From contig CAYNHL010000061.1 in the NCBI GenBank assembly GCA_964397015.1, positions 1-21,675 on the forward strand: a stretch of 21,675 nucleotides of DNA, read 5' to 3'. A program made the translations under genes and the position numbers. The notes beneath the pieces were generated by a model. That model was not told the DNA's origin, searched no databases, and was given only the letters and a program-made list of their open reading frames with translations. This document shows positions 14,652-21,675 of this stretch, in pieces (within the stretch, counting starts at the first letter, position 1; each line of letters opens with the position of its first letter). Source of the DNA: MADRE2 sp964397015 (GTDB lineage: Bacteria > Desulfobacterota > Desulfobacteria > Desulfobacterales > Desulfobacteraceae).

Positions 14652-15865
14652 GCCTGATCCAGGCCGAACGCGGTGTGCAGTGTCCGGACGGCAAGTTCGG
14701 CGTATTTATCGGTGACCACACACGAGATCCGGATTTCAGACGTGCTGATGAGCCGGATATTGATATTTTCGGAGGCCAGGGCCTGGAACATGGTGGCCGC
14801 CACACCGGAATGACTTTTCATGCCCAGACCGATAACCGATACCTTGGCTATGTCATCTGCCGTCAATACTTCTGTGGCACCGATTTCTTTTCCAACTTTC
14901 CGTGTAATTTCAACGGCTTTTTCAAAATCATCCTTTGTCACAGTGAAGGTGACGTCGGTTTCCCCTCCGGACCGGGTATTCTGGATAATCATGTCCACCA
15001 TGATCTCCGCGTCAGCCAGCGGGGTGAAAATCTTGGCTGAAACACCGGGTTGATCCGGTACGCGTTTGAGCGTTATCCGGGCGTCGTTCATGTCGCATAC
15101 AATCCCCGAGACCACTACGCTTTCCATGTCGCTGCTTTCATTGACAACCATTGTCCCTTCCTCCTCGCTGAATGATGATCTGACATGAACCGGCACATGA
15201 TATTTTTTGGCAAACTCCACGGACCTTATCTGCAGGACTTTTGCGCCCAGGATAGCCATTTCGAGCATTTCCTCGTATGAAATTTTTTTAATCTTGCGCG
15301 CTTTGTCACATATCCGGGGATCCGTTGTGTACACTCCGTCCACATCTGTATATATTTCACAAATGTCCGCTTTTATGGCCGCGGCAATGGCAACGGCCGA
15401 GGTATCTGATCCGCCCCGTCCCAGGGTGGTGATGTCCCCTGCAGCGCTGGTTCCCTGGAAACCGGCCACGACAACTATATAGCCTTCGTCCAGTGCTGTT
15501 TTGAGCCTTTTGCTCTGTATATCTAGTATCCTGGCCTTGCCGGGTATGTTGTTCGTTATAATTCCTGCCTGGAATCCAAGAAATGAGCGGGCCTTGTATC
15601 CCATGGATTTTAGAATTATTGCCAGAAGGGCGGCGGTTGTCTGCTCGCCGGTGGCAAGAAGGACATCGAGTTCATGCTTGTCAGGAACTTCTGATGCATT
15701 CCTGGCCATCGTGATCAGGCTGTCTGTCACTCCGGCCATGGCAGACAGAACCACTACAACCTGGTCTCCTGAATCTGCCGTTTTTGCCACGCGGCCGGCT
15801 ACATTGCGAATCCGGTCAATATCGGCAACAGATGTACCCCCGTATTTTTGAACTTTTACTGCCAT
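14648..15865 (-). CDS. lysC: Aspartate kinase (monofunctional, two ACT domains)
   Basis: Phosphorylates aspartate, the entry step to lysine, threonine and methionine. The 405-residue product shows the kinase N-terminus VQKYGGTSV, GRGGSDTSAVAIAA, the segment YTDVDGVYTTDPR, and after residue 260 a pair of ACT domains (VPDQPGVSAKIF and VSVIGLGMKSHSGVAATMF), the usual allosteric module of feedback-inhibited enzymes. Length is normal. GGGAG lies seven bases before the ATG; the tsaE stop is 16 bases upstream, so it is the last gene of the tag-to-lysC unit. In many deltaproteobacteria tsaE-lysC is followed by cimA; here pyrF follows on the opposite strand. Confidence 0.96.
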   Translation of the reverse strand: MAVKVQKYGGTSVADIDRIRNVAGRVAKTADSGDQVVVVLSAMAGVTDSLITMARNASEVPDKHELDVLLATGEQTTAALLAIILKSMGYKARSFLGFQAGIITNNIPGKARILDIQSKRLKTALDEGYIVVVAGFQGTSAAGDITTLGRGGSDTSAVAIAAAIKADICEIYTDVDGVYTTDPRICDKARKIKKISYEEMLEMAILGAKVLQIRSVEFAKKYHVPVHVRSSFSEEEGTMVVNESSDMESVVVSGIVCDMNDARITLKRVPDQPGVSAKIFTPLADAEIMVDMIIQNTRSGGETDVTFTVTKDDFEKAVEITRKVGKEIGATEVLTADDIAKVSVIGLGMKSHSGVAATMFQALASENINIRLISTSEIRISCVVTDKYAELAVRTLHTAFGLDQA

Positions 15866-15881
15866 GACACCGCTCCCATGC

Positions 15882-16403
15882 TTAGACGGTATTGTTTTTC
15901 AGGGAAAATAGAATGTCTAACAGATTTGATGCCGAGTGTCCAGAGCCTGAAAAAGAAATTTTCCGTGAATTGTCAGGACGTGCCGTAAATTCAATGGTCA
16001 GGTCAAAGTGAAAACCGGAATCCTCCAGCAGTCCGGGCCATTCAACTGCCAGGACGCGTTTTTGGGATAACAGATCCTCGAACCCGGTATATTCAAGCTC
16101 TTCAATGGAGGAAAGGCGGTACAGGTCAATGTGGCAAAGGGTCAATCCATTTGATTCAATGGGGTATTCATTGATAATCGTAAATGTCGGGCTGGTGATG
16201 TAGCACTCCCGAGGTATTGTCAACCCCTTTGCCAGACCCTGTACAAAGGTGGTTTTTCCGCTGCCCAGGTCTCCATTCAATGCAATACAAAATCCTTTGT
16301 CATAACCATCGAGGGCAAGGTGTCCTGCCAGCAGACGTCCGGTCTTTTCACCCATGTCAGCTGTCTGGCTGCTGTCGGTGGTTATGGTGGCATGGATTGT
16401 CAT
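15882..16403 (-). CDS. tsaE: tRNA t6A biosynthesis ATPase TsaE
   Basis: ATPase partner of the TsaB-TsaD complex that makes N6-threonylcarbamoyladenosine at position 37 of ANN-decoding tRNAs. The 173-residue product has the Walker A motif GDLGSGKT (44-51), TSPTFTIINEY, HIDLYRL and the VEWP segment, all hallmarks of the family. I chose the ATG at 16403 because its ATGA overlaps the nnr stop and AGGA lies six bases upstream; the frame stays open to 16628 but that part is out-of-frame nnr sequence, rich in Arg, and unlike TsaE. The tail after about 150 is Ser rich. tsaE next to nnr is common. Confidence 0.95.
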   Translation of the reverse strand: MTIHATITTDSSQTADMGEKTGRLLAGHLALDGYDKGFCIALNGDLGSGKTTFVQGLAKGLTIPRECYITSPTFTIINEYPIESNGLTLCHIDLYRLSSIEELEYTGFEDLLSQKRVLAVEWPGLLEDSGFHFDLTIEFTARPDNSRKISFSGSGHSASNLLDILFSLKNNTV

Positions 16404-17962
16404 GACGGTTCCTGCAGGCATCGTGGGATTGTTTTGACAAGATCGGAAGCAAGGAAACCGGGACCGCGGTTTTCTTCGTAAAGCAGGTCCCCGCATTGAC
16501 CGTGGAAAAACACGCCGACAGCGGCGGCATCTTCCTGCCTGAGGCCCTGTGCTGTAAATCCGGCTATCATGCCGGTGAGAACATCGCCCATGCCTCCGGA
16601 GGCCATGCAGGGATTGCCGGCAGGACATATATACACAGATCCGTCCGGATGGCAGACCAGTGTCTGTGCACCCTTCAACACAAGAATCGACTGGAACTTT
16701 TGTGCAAAGCGCCGGCCGTGTCCTGCCCTGTCGTTTTGAATATCTGCACTTGACACGCCTGTTAGTCGGGCCATTTCACCTGGATGAGGGGTCAATACGG
16801 GCTGATGGCTGGCCTTTTTCAGAATTTCGGGCATATCAGAAATACAGTTCAGTGCATCGGCATCAAGAACGAGGGGGACAGGTGATGATTCTATCAGGTT
16901 CCTGACCAGGTCCCTGGTTTCCGGTCCGGTGCCAAGTCCGGGTCCAAGGGCCAGGGCGCTCTTTTCTTCCGCCTGGTTGAGCAGAACAGCAAGGTGCCGG
17001 TTTTCAAAAGCCCCCGTACCGTCATCCGGTACGACATCGGTCATGACCTCGGTCAGGTGGGGACCGGCAACATGATAAAGGCTTTCCGGTATTGCCAGTG
17101 TCACCAGGCCTGTTCCGCATCGCATGGCGGCGTTTGCGCACAGCACGGCAGCGCCTGTCTTGCCGACAGATCCTGCAACCACCAGCAGGTGACCAAAATT
17201 TCCCTTGTGGGCATTGAAGGACCGGGTCGGCAGGAGACCTCTCATCTGCCTTGTTTCCATGACAGCCATCCACAGGTTTTCATCCCGGGCGATATATCCG
17301 GGAATACCGATGTCTATAACCTCGAGGCGGCCTGTGTATTCATTCCCGGGATAAAGGACAAGGCCGGGTTTGGCAAAAGCGAAGGTGGCCGTTGCCGTTG
17401 CCCTGACCGCAATGCCGCATGGTTTGCCGGTATCTGCGTTCAGGCCCGATGGTATATCCACGCTGAAAATGGGTTTTTCAAGTTCGTTGAGCAGCTGGAT
17501 GACGGATTTTAAAAAACCTTTTACATCAGATTTCAATCCTGTTCCCAGAATGGCATCCACATAGATGTCATGGTGCCTGATCAGATTTTTATGGTCTTCC
17601 AGTGCTTTATCGTCCGGAACTTCAATCACTTTTCCCGAGGCGTTTTTGCGGCACAGCCGGTCAACCAGCTCCAGGTTGTGCCGGGCATCCCCCTGGACCT
17701 TGTCCCTGGATGAAAGCAGTATCATGGTTGTGGGAACGCGTTTTTCCATCAGGTACCGGCCTATGACAAAACCGTCCCCCCCGTTGTTGCCCCGGCCGGC
17801 CAGGATACACACGGATTTGGAATGGATGTCGCCCATTTGCCGCAAAAGCATGTCAAAGGCGCCCCTCCCTGCATTTTCCATCAATACCTGGCCGGGAATG
17901 CCGAAGGATTCAATGGCGGTTTTATCCATATGCTGCATTTGCCGGGTGGTAGCGAGTTTCAT
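16400..17962 (-). CDS. nnr: Bifunctional NAD(P)HX epimerase / ADP-dependent NAD(P)HX dehydratase
   Basis: Metabolite-repair enzyme that restores hydrated NADH and NADPH. Residues 1-220 are the YjeF_N epimerase domain, with MENAGRGAFD and GRGNNGGDGFV (58-64 holding the substrate loop) and AILGTGL. Residues 230-515 are the carbohydrate-kinase-like dehydratase domain, with GNFGHLLVVAGS, GPGLG, VLDADALN, LTPHPGEMARL and SGGMGDVLTG, whose D460 is the expected catalytic residue. The 520-residue length is normal for the fused form. AGGAG lies seven bases before the ATG. It starts 13 bases after the histidine kinase stop and overlaps tsaE by four bases. Confidence 0.96.
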   Translation of the reverse strand: MKLATTRQMQHMDKTAIESFGIPGQVLMENAGRGAFDMLLRQMGDIHSKSVCILAGRGNNGGDGFVIGRYLMEKRVPTTMILLSSRDKVQGDARHNLELVDRLCRKNASGKVIEVPDDKALEDHKNLIRHHDIYVDAILGTGLKSDVKGFLKSVIQLLNELEKPIFSVDIPSGLNADTGKPCGIAVRATATATFAFAKPGLVLYPGNEYTGRLEVIDIGIPGYIARDENLWMAVMETRQMRGLLPTRSFNAHKGNFGHLLVVAGSVGKTGAAVLCANAAMRCGTGLVTLAIPESLYHVAGPHLTEVMTDVVPDDGTGAFENRHLAVLLNQAEEKSALALGPGLGTGPETRDLVRNLIESSPVPLVLDADALNCISDMPEILKKASHQPVLTPHPGEMARLTGVSSADIQNDRAGHGRRFAQKFQSILVLKGAQTLVCHPDGSVYICPAGNPCMASGGMGDVLTGMIAGFTAQGLRQEDAAAVGVFFHGQCGDLLYEENRGPGFLASDLVKTIPRCLQEPS

Positions 17963-17975
17963 TTTTTTCTCCTGT

Positions 17976-19754
17976 TCATGGGCAAGATTTATTCTGCTGC
18001 TGCTCTAAGGGCAGCTCGATGATGAAAGTGCTCCCGGATCCGGGGTTGGCGCGCACCCTCATTTTTCCCTTGTGGTCGTTTACGATGATAAAATAGGATA
18101 CAGACAGGCCTAAACCTGTTCCTTTACCCACGTCCTTAGTAGTGAAAAACGGTTCGAACATGTGCTTGCGGGTGGCTTCATCCATGCCCGGACCGTTGTC
18201 CTCAATTTCAATTTTCACACCACCTTCCATGGAAACCAGGCGAAGAACGAGCCGCGCGGGGTTTGTTACGTCAGCCTGGTCATGCATGGCCTGGGCAGCA
18301 TTTTTAAAAAGATTCAAAAGAACCTGCTGTATTTTGTTCCTGTCACAGTAAACAGGAGGCAGGTCTGGATCAAATTCAGTTACAATATCGATTTTTTTGA
18401 AATCATACTGTTTTTTCAGGTTGTAGTCGCTTCTGGCCAGTTCAACTGTGTCCATGAGAAGCCCTGCCATATCTTCGGGTTCAAAGACATCATCACTTTT
18501 TCTGGCAAAATTCAGCATGTTTGTGATAATTCTGGCAGCCCTGTTTCCGGTCTTTGTGATGGTTTCCAGTTTTTCCAGGATGCCCCTTTTTTCCATATAG
18601 GCCTGAATGGTTTTCATATCAATGCCCATTTCTTCGGCCACCCGGGTGTTGGCAGGCAGATCATGGGCCAGCCGCTGGTAAATCAGCTGGGCATTCTGCA
18701 TCATGCCGGCCAGGGGGTTGTTGATTTCGTGGGCCATGCCCGCGGCCAGGCCGCCGATGGACATCATTTTTTCCGACTGGATCATCATCTCCTCCAGGCG
18801 GACCTTTTCTGTAACGTCATCGATCCTGATAACGGCTCCCTCAACTCCATTGGTCACAAGCGGATAGATGATGATATCCTCATGGCGGGTCTGACTGTTT
18901 TTGGAAAAGGTGTTTTTCAAACTGGTTTTTACCTGTCCGGCCTGGATGCTCTGTGTAATCCGGTCCAGGTGGCGGGCCAGCCTTGGAAATACCTGGTTTA
19001 CCGGGCGGCCCAGGGCTTTTTCAAAAGGGATGCCCGTTTCCTCCTGGGCCTGCAGATTCCACTGGGTTACCTGCTTTTGCCGGTTGACACCCACCAGGAT
19101 AGAGGGCATGGAATCTATGATATTGAAAAGATAGTTTCTAAGCACGTTGATTTCATCCATGTTGTGCTTGCGCTCAATGGCCAGGGCGACCTGGTGGGAT
19201 ACGGAAACAAGAAGGTCCTTGTCATTGGGGGTGAAATAATCCGGATCATGGTAACTCTGGATGGCCATTACACCGATGACGGTTTTGCGCACGATCAGGG
19301 GTACACCGATCCATATTTTCGAGGGAGTACCGATTATCCGGTTTTCAGCCGCCCGCTCCATCAGCATGGATTCTGTCAGAAAAAGCGGTTTCTTGGCCTT
19401 GATCACTTCTCCTGTAAGCGACATGTCGACATCAAACGTTTTTTCATAAAGTACTTCCGCGTCATATTCATCCACAAAGAACGGAATTTTCAAGGTGCCT
19501 TTTTTTTTATTGTAGATGGCGATATAGAAATTGGGCAGGGCCAGCAGGTTGTTGAGAGCCCTGTAAATGACCGGGTACAGCTCTTCAAGGTTGTCGCTGG
19601 TCATGACTGCGTTGGAGATATCAAACAGGGTCCGGGTCAGTTTCTGGGAAAACCGTGTGGTGCGGGCCTCTTTTTCCAGGGTCCTGATTTTTTTTTCAAG
19701 AATCCGGATTTTGTTTTCCAAGTGGCCGGACATGGAATCCTCATTGGTTTTCAC
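17976..19754 (-). CDS. Orphan GAF-PAS sensor histidine kinase
   Basis: Soluble 592-residue kinase with no membrane segment. An N-terminal coiled coil (about 10-35) is followed by GAF (40-195), PAS (205-315, with NIIDSMPSILVGV and IDDVTEK), HisKA with GGLAAGMAHEINNP (phosphorylated H342), and HATPase (about 475-585) with NLFKNAAQAM, DNGPGM and GTGLGLSVS. About 35 residues are inserted between the two HisKA helices. The start is probably GTG at 19754: AGGAG lies about seven bases upstream and its GTGA overlaps the tag stop; an ATG at 19733 behind GAGGA is the alternative. No response regulator is adjacent; its ligand is unknown. A 546-codon antisense frame opposite it is only a shadow. Confidence 0.94.
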   Translation of the reverse strand: MKTNEDSMSGHLENKIRILEKKIRTLEKEARTTRFSQKLTRTLFDISNAVMTSDNLEELYPVIYRALNNLLALPNFYIAIYNKKKGTLKIPFFVDEYDAEVLYEKTFDVDMSLTGEVIKAKKPLFLTESMLMERAAENRIIGTPSKIWIGVPLIVRKTVIGVMAIQSYHDPDYFTPNDKDLLVSVSHQVALAIERKHNMDEINVLRNYLFNIIDSMPSILVGVNRQKQVTQWNLQAQEETGIPFEKALGRPVNQVFPRLARHLDRITQSIQAGQVKTSLKNTFSKNSQTRHEDIIIYPLVTNGVEGAVIRIDDVTEKVRLEEMMIQSEKMMSIGGLAAGMAHEINNPLAGMMQNAQLIYQRLAHDLPANTRVAEEMGIDMKTIQAYMEKRGILEKLETITKTGNRAARIITNMLNFARKSDDVFEPEDMAGLLMDTVELARSDYNLKKQYDFKKIDIVTEFDPDLPPVYCDRNKIQQVLLNLFKNAAQAMHDQADVTNPARLVLRLVSMEGGVKIEIEDNGPGMDEATRKHMFEPFFTTKDVGKGTGLGLSVSYFIIVNDHKGKMRVRANPGSGSTFIIELPLEQQQNKSCP

Positions 19755-20323
19755 TGGCAGTCTCCTGTGATCTCCCGGTATCTGAAGCAGGATACCAGGT
19801 GATCGTTGACCATTCCCACGGCCTGCATGTGTGCATACATGATGGTGGGGCCTGTAAATTTGAACCCCCTTTGTTTCAGGTCTTTTGAAAATGCATGGGA
19901 CTCCCTGGTGGTGGCGGGTATGTCCCTGACACGTTTGAATTCGTTGATTATCGGAGTTCCGTTGACAAACCTCCAGGAATAGGCGTCAAAAGACCCGAAT
20001 TCTTCCTGTATTTTCAAAAATGCCCTGGCATTGGTCACTGCGGCATTTATTTTCAGGCGGTTCCGGATGATCCCGTCATTGTGCAGTAGTTTTTCAATAT
20101 CGCTTGTTGAAAACCGGGCAATTTTTTCGGGATCAAAACCGGCAAAAGCCGCCCTGTATGCATTGCGTCTTTTAAGGATAGTCAGCCAGCTAAGACCGGC
20201 CTGTGCACCTTCCAGGATCAGGAATTCGAAAAGCCTGCAATCGTCATGGACCGGTACCCCCCATTCTCCGTCATGGTACCGGATATATGCATCATCACTG
20301 GTGCACCAGTCACATCGTTTCAT
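19751..20323 (-). CDS. tag: DNA-3-methyladenine glycosylase I
   Basis: Removes 3-methyladenine from alkylated DNA as the first step of base-excision repair. The 190-residue product matches the Tag family over its whole length: the start MKRCDWCTSDDAYIRYHDGEWG, the residues expected at the active site (E38 in ILEGAQAGLSW, W46), and zinc-ligand positions C4, H17, H175 and C179, which agree with those of E. coli Tag. The start is supported by AAGGAG eight bases upstream and a promoter 45-74 bases upstream. It is the first gene of a five-gene leftward unit (tag, kinase, nnr, tsaE, lysC). Confidence 0.96.
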   Translation of the reverse strand: MKRCDWCTSDDAYIRYHDGEWGVPVHDDCRLFEFLILEGAQAGLSWLTILKRRNAYRAAFAGFDPEKIARFSTSDIEKLLHNDGIIRNRLKINAAVTNARAFLKIQEEFGSFDAYSWRFVNGTPIINEFKRVRDIPATTRESHAFSKDLKQRGFKFTGPTIMYAHMQAVGMVNDHLVSCFRYREITGDCQ

Positions 20324-20367
20324 GACCCTGGCTCCTTGGCTGAAGATAATGGTGATCTTGATATGAA

Positions 20368-20397
20368 ATCATACCAGATTCTCTGCCGGACTTACAA
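20368..20397 (-). promoter_or_regulatory. Sigma-70 promoter for the tag operon
   Basis: TTGTAA (20397-20392), an 18-base spacer and TATGAT (20373-20368), with TG one base before the -10 (extended -10). The leader to the ATG at 20323 would be about 38 bases and includes AAGGAG. Confidence 0.55.
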
Positions 20398-20417
20398 CAG
20401 GTTTTATGTTTAGTGCT

Positions 20418-20446
20418 TTGACTTTTATCCGGATAAGACCTATATT
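20418..20446 (+). promoter_or_regulatory. Sigma-70 promoter for ispF-cysS
   Basis: TTGACT (20418-20423), a 17-base spacer and TATATT (20441-20446). Transcription should start near 20453, leaving a leader of about 60 bases with a weak CCCGG/CCGGG hairpin (20463-20487). This start places the in-frame upstream codons at 20406 outside the transcript, which supports the ispF start at 20514. Confidence 0.65.
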
Positions 20447-20513
20447 AACCACAATGACAAGCCCCGGTGAAAAGGATGTTTGCCGGGTATACAGCTTAAG
20501 GATTGCCGGAACA

Positions 20514-21014
20514 ATGATGAAAACCAGCTTCAGGATCGGCTCGGGATTTGATGTCCATGCGCTGGTCAAGGGCCGGGATCTGGTTATCGGGGGGGTTTTA
20601 ATTCCCCATGAAAAGGGCCTGTCCGGTCACTCCGATGCCGATGTCCTGCTGCATTCCATCTGTGACTCAATTCTCGGTGCCCTTGGCAAGGGTGATATAG
20701 GGGACCATTTTCCTGATACCGATCCCGATTACAAAGGGATATCCAGCCGGGTACTCCTGGAAAGATGCGTAATGCTGATGACCGGTTCAGGATACGAAAC
20801 AGTCAATATTGACTGTACGGTGTTCGCCCAGAAACCCAGGCTCGGGCCCTTGAAATCACAGATGGCCGAAATCATTGCCGGTATATTGCAGATCGAAGTC
20901 GACCGGGTCAATATAAAGGCCACCACGACGGAAGAACTTGGTTTTACAGGGCGTAAGGAAGGCATCGCCGCCCACAGCACGGTATTAATTCAATCCATAC
21001 AGGAACAGTTATGA
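20514..21014 (+). CDS. ispF: 2-C-methyl-D-erythritol 2,4-cyclodiphosphate synthase
   Basis: Converts CDP-methylerythritol 2-phosphate to the cyclic diphosphate in the MEP isoprenoid pathway; a trimeric zinc enzyme. The 166-residue product has the metal ligands in GSGFDVH (D13, H15) and H47 in SGHSDADVLLH, the HFPDTDP loop, and the C-terminal ATTTEELGFTGRKEGIAA. Start is ATG at 20514 or the adjacent one at 20517; the frame is open back to 20406 but that part is upstream of or at the promoter. A GGA five bases away is the only weak ribosome-binding site. Its stop overlaps the cysS start (ATGA). ispD, often fused or adjacent, is not in the window. Confidence 0.95.
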   Translation: MMKTSFRIGSGFDVHALVKGRDLVIGGVLIPHEKGLSGHSDADVLLHSICDSILGALGKGDIGDHFPDTDPDYKGISSRVLLERCVMLMTGSGYETVNIDCTVFAQKPRLGPLKSQMAEIIAGILQIEVDRVNIKATTTEELGFTGRKEGIAAHSTVLIQSIQEQL

Positions 21015-21675
21015 CATTACGCGTTTACAATACATTAAAAGGGGAAAAGGAGGATTTTGTCCCCATCGACCCTAAAAAGGTGTCCATGTATGTATGCGGC
21101 CCGACCGTATATGATACAAGCCATATAGGCCATGCCAGGTCGGTGGTCGTTTTTGACATGATTTACAGGTGGCTTCTGCATCATGGATATAAGGTGTGTT
21201 ATGTCCGGAACTTCACGGATGTGGATGACAAGATTATCAGGAAAGCCAATGAAACAGGGGAAGACTGCCTTGCCATCACTGAAAAATATATCAAGGAATT
21301 CCATGACGAAATGGATGCACTCAATGTGCTCAGGCCCACGATCGAACCCAAGGCCACTGAGCATATCGGGCAGATTGTCGATTTCATAAAGCGCCTGATA
21401 GACAAAGGCAAAGCCTATCCTGTCGATGGCGGGGACGTATATTTTTCCATAGATTCGTTCAAGCCATACGGCAGGCTGTCAGGCAGAAAGGTCGAAGACA
21501 TGAAGGCCGGCGCCCGGATCGCCGTGGATGACAAAAAGAAAAATCCAATGGATTTCACCTTGTGGAAGCCTGCCAAAGCAGGGGAACCCAGCTGGGAAAG
21601 CCCCTGGGGCAAGGGACGTCCCGGCTGGCATATCGAATGCTCGGCCATGAGCCATGAATACCTGGGCAAAAGTAT
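21011..21675 (+). CDS. cysS: Cysteinyl-tRNA synthetase, N-terminal part, runs off the right edge
   Basis: Class I aminoacyl-tRNA synthetase charging tRNA(Cys). The first 221 codons are present and open. The product shows VYNTLKGEKEDF, the MYVCGPTVYD segment with a zinc-ligand Cys, the HIGHAR ATP-binding motif, YVRNFTDVDDKII, and further on DFTLWKP and PGWHIECSAM, where more zinc ligands lie. The KMSKS motif and the C-terminal half are outside the window. Start at 21011 overlaps the ispF stop by four bases and has AGGA six bases upstream. ispF-cysS adjacency is a recurring arrangement in bacteria. Confidence 0.96.
   Translation, partial: MTLRVYNTLKGEKEDFVPIDPKKVSMYVCGPTVYDTSHIGHARSVVVFDMIYRWLLHHGYKVCYVRNFTDVDDKIIRKANETGEDCLAITEKYIKEFHDEMDALNVLRPTIEPKATEHIGQIVDFIKRLIDKGKAYPVDGGDVYFSIDSFKPYGRLSGRKVEDMKAGARIAVDDKKKNPMDFTLWKPAKAGEPSWESPWGKGRPGWHIECSAMSHEYLGKS

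Noticed and set aside
16404..16628. N-terminal extension of tsaE by 75 codons
   Set aside because: The extension is out-of-frame nnr sequence rich in Arg and Cys; TsaE homology and a ribosome-binding site both fit the ATG at 16403.
18162..19802. A 546-codon open frame on the plus strand, antisense to the histidine kinase
   Set aside because: It lies entirely opposite a well-recognised kinase, shows no protein motif, and its composition (many Gly, His, Phe) is what the complement of kinase codons gives. Its length is a chance effect of codon bias.
20406..20513. Upstream start for ispF adding 36 residues
   Set aside because: The start at 20406 precedes the predicted promoter, and the added residues do not resemble IspF; an ATG at 20454 lies at the predicted transcription start with no ribosome-binding site.
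1..21675. CRISPR arrays, tRNA genes, insertion sequences, phage or defence genes
   Set aside because: No spaced direct repeats, tRNA-like folds in the short intergenic regions, transposase or integrase motifs, or defence-type proteins were seen; nearly every base belongs to a recognised gene.

Overview
The window (21.7 kb, moderate GC, almost no spacer DNA) looks like a chromosomal segment of a strictly anaerobic, sulfate-reducing-type deltaproteobacterium, most likely Desulfobacterales (Desulfobacula/Desulfotignum-like). This is inferred from gene content (hemC next to a cobA-hemD fusion, selA, moaA, an nnr-tsaE-lysC run, ispF-cysS) and from the style of the multidomain signalling proteins. 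No rRNA, tRNA, CRISPR array, insertion sequence, integrase or prophage gene was seen. No gene-free stretch exceeds 300 bases; the longest (about 170-190 bases, around 586-762, 10038-10205, 13746-13925 and 20324-20513) are promoter regions.

Layout. (1) 1-585, minus: 5' part of a GAF-like sensor gene running off the left edge. (2) 763-10037, minus: nine tightly packed genes read from a CheD-HDOD fusion through selA, a degenerate-GGDEF/TPR protein, a gmhA-type sugar isomerase, a deoxyhypusine-synthase-like protein, an FmdB-type zinc ribbon, hemC, cobA-hemD and moaA. A good sigma-70 promoter just before the zinc-ribbon gene splits this into a signalling/envelope/selenium half and a tetrapyrrole/molybdopterin half. 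(3) 10206-11552, plus: a cytoplasmic-looking calcium-loop protein preceded by a near-consensus sigma-28 (flagellar) promoter. (4) 11537-13745, minus: a three-receiver diguanylate cyclase followed by ilvN. (5) 13926-14651, plus: pyrF, convergent with (6) 14648-20323, minus: tag, an orphan GAF-PAS histidine kinase, nnr, tsaE, lysC, mostly with overlapping or nearly touching ends. (7) 20514 to the right edge, plus: ispF-cysS, divergent from tag, with clear promoters for both directions.

How the genes fit together. hemC and cobA-hemD carry porphobilinogen to precorrin-2, the branch point for siroheme, cobalamin and, in sulfate reducers, heme by the siroheme route. moaA starts molybdopterin synthesis and selA makes Sec-tRNA; both supply cofactors or residues typical of formate dehydrogenases and other anaerobic redox enzymes. 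The rest is housekeeping (t6A modification, NAD(P)HX repair, aspartate kinase, pyrimidine and isoprenoid synthesis, alkylation repair) interleaved with four or five signalling proteins. I found no clear novel defence or mobile system. The most interesting signals are the sigma-28-driven calcium-loop protein facing a CheD-HDOD fusion, the DHS-like gene overlapping gmhA, and a promoter lying in the loop of a terminator-like inverted repeat.
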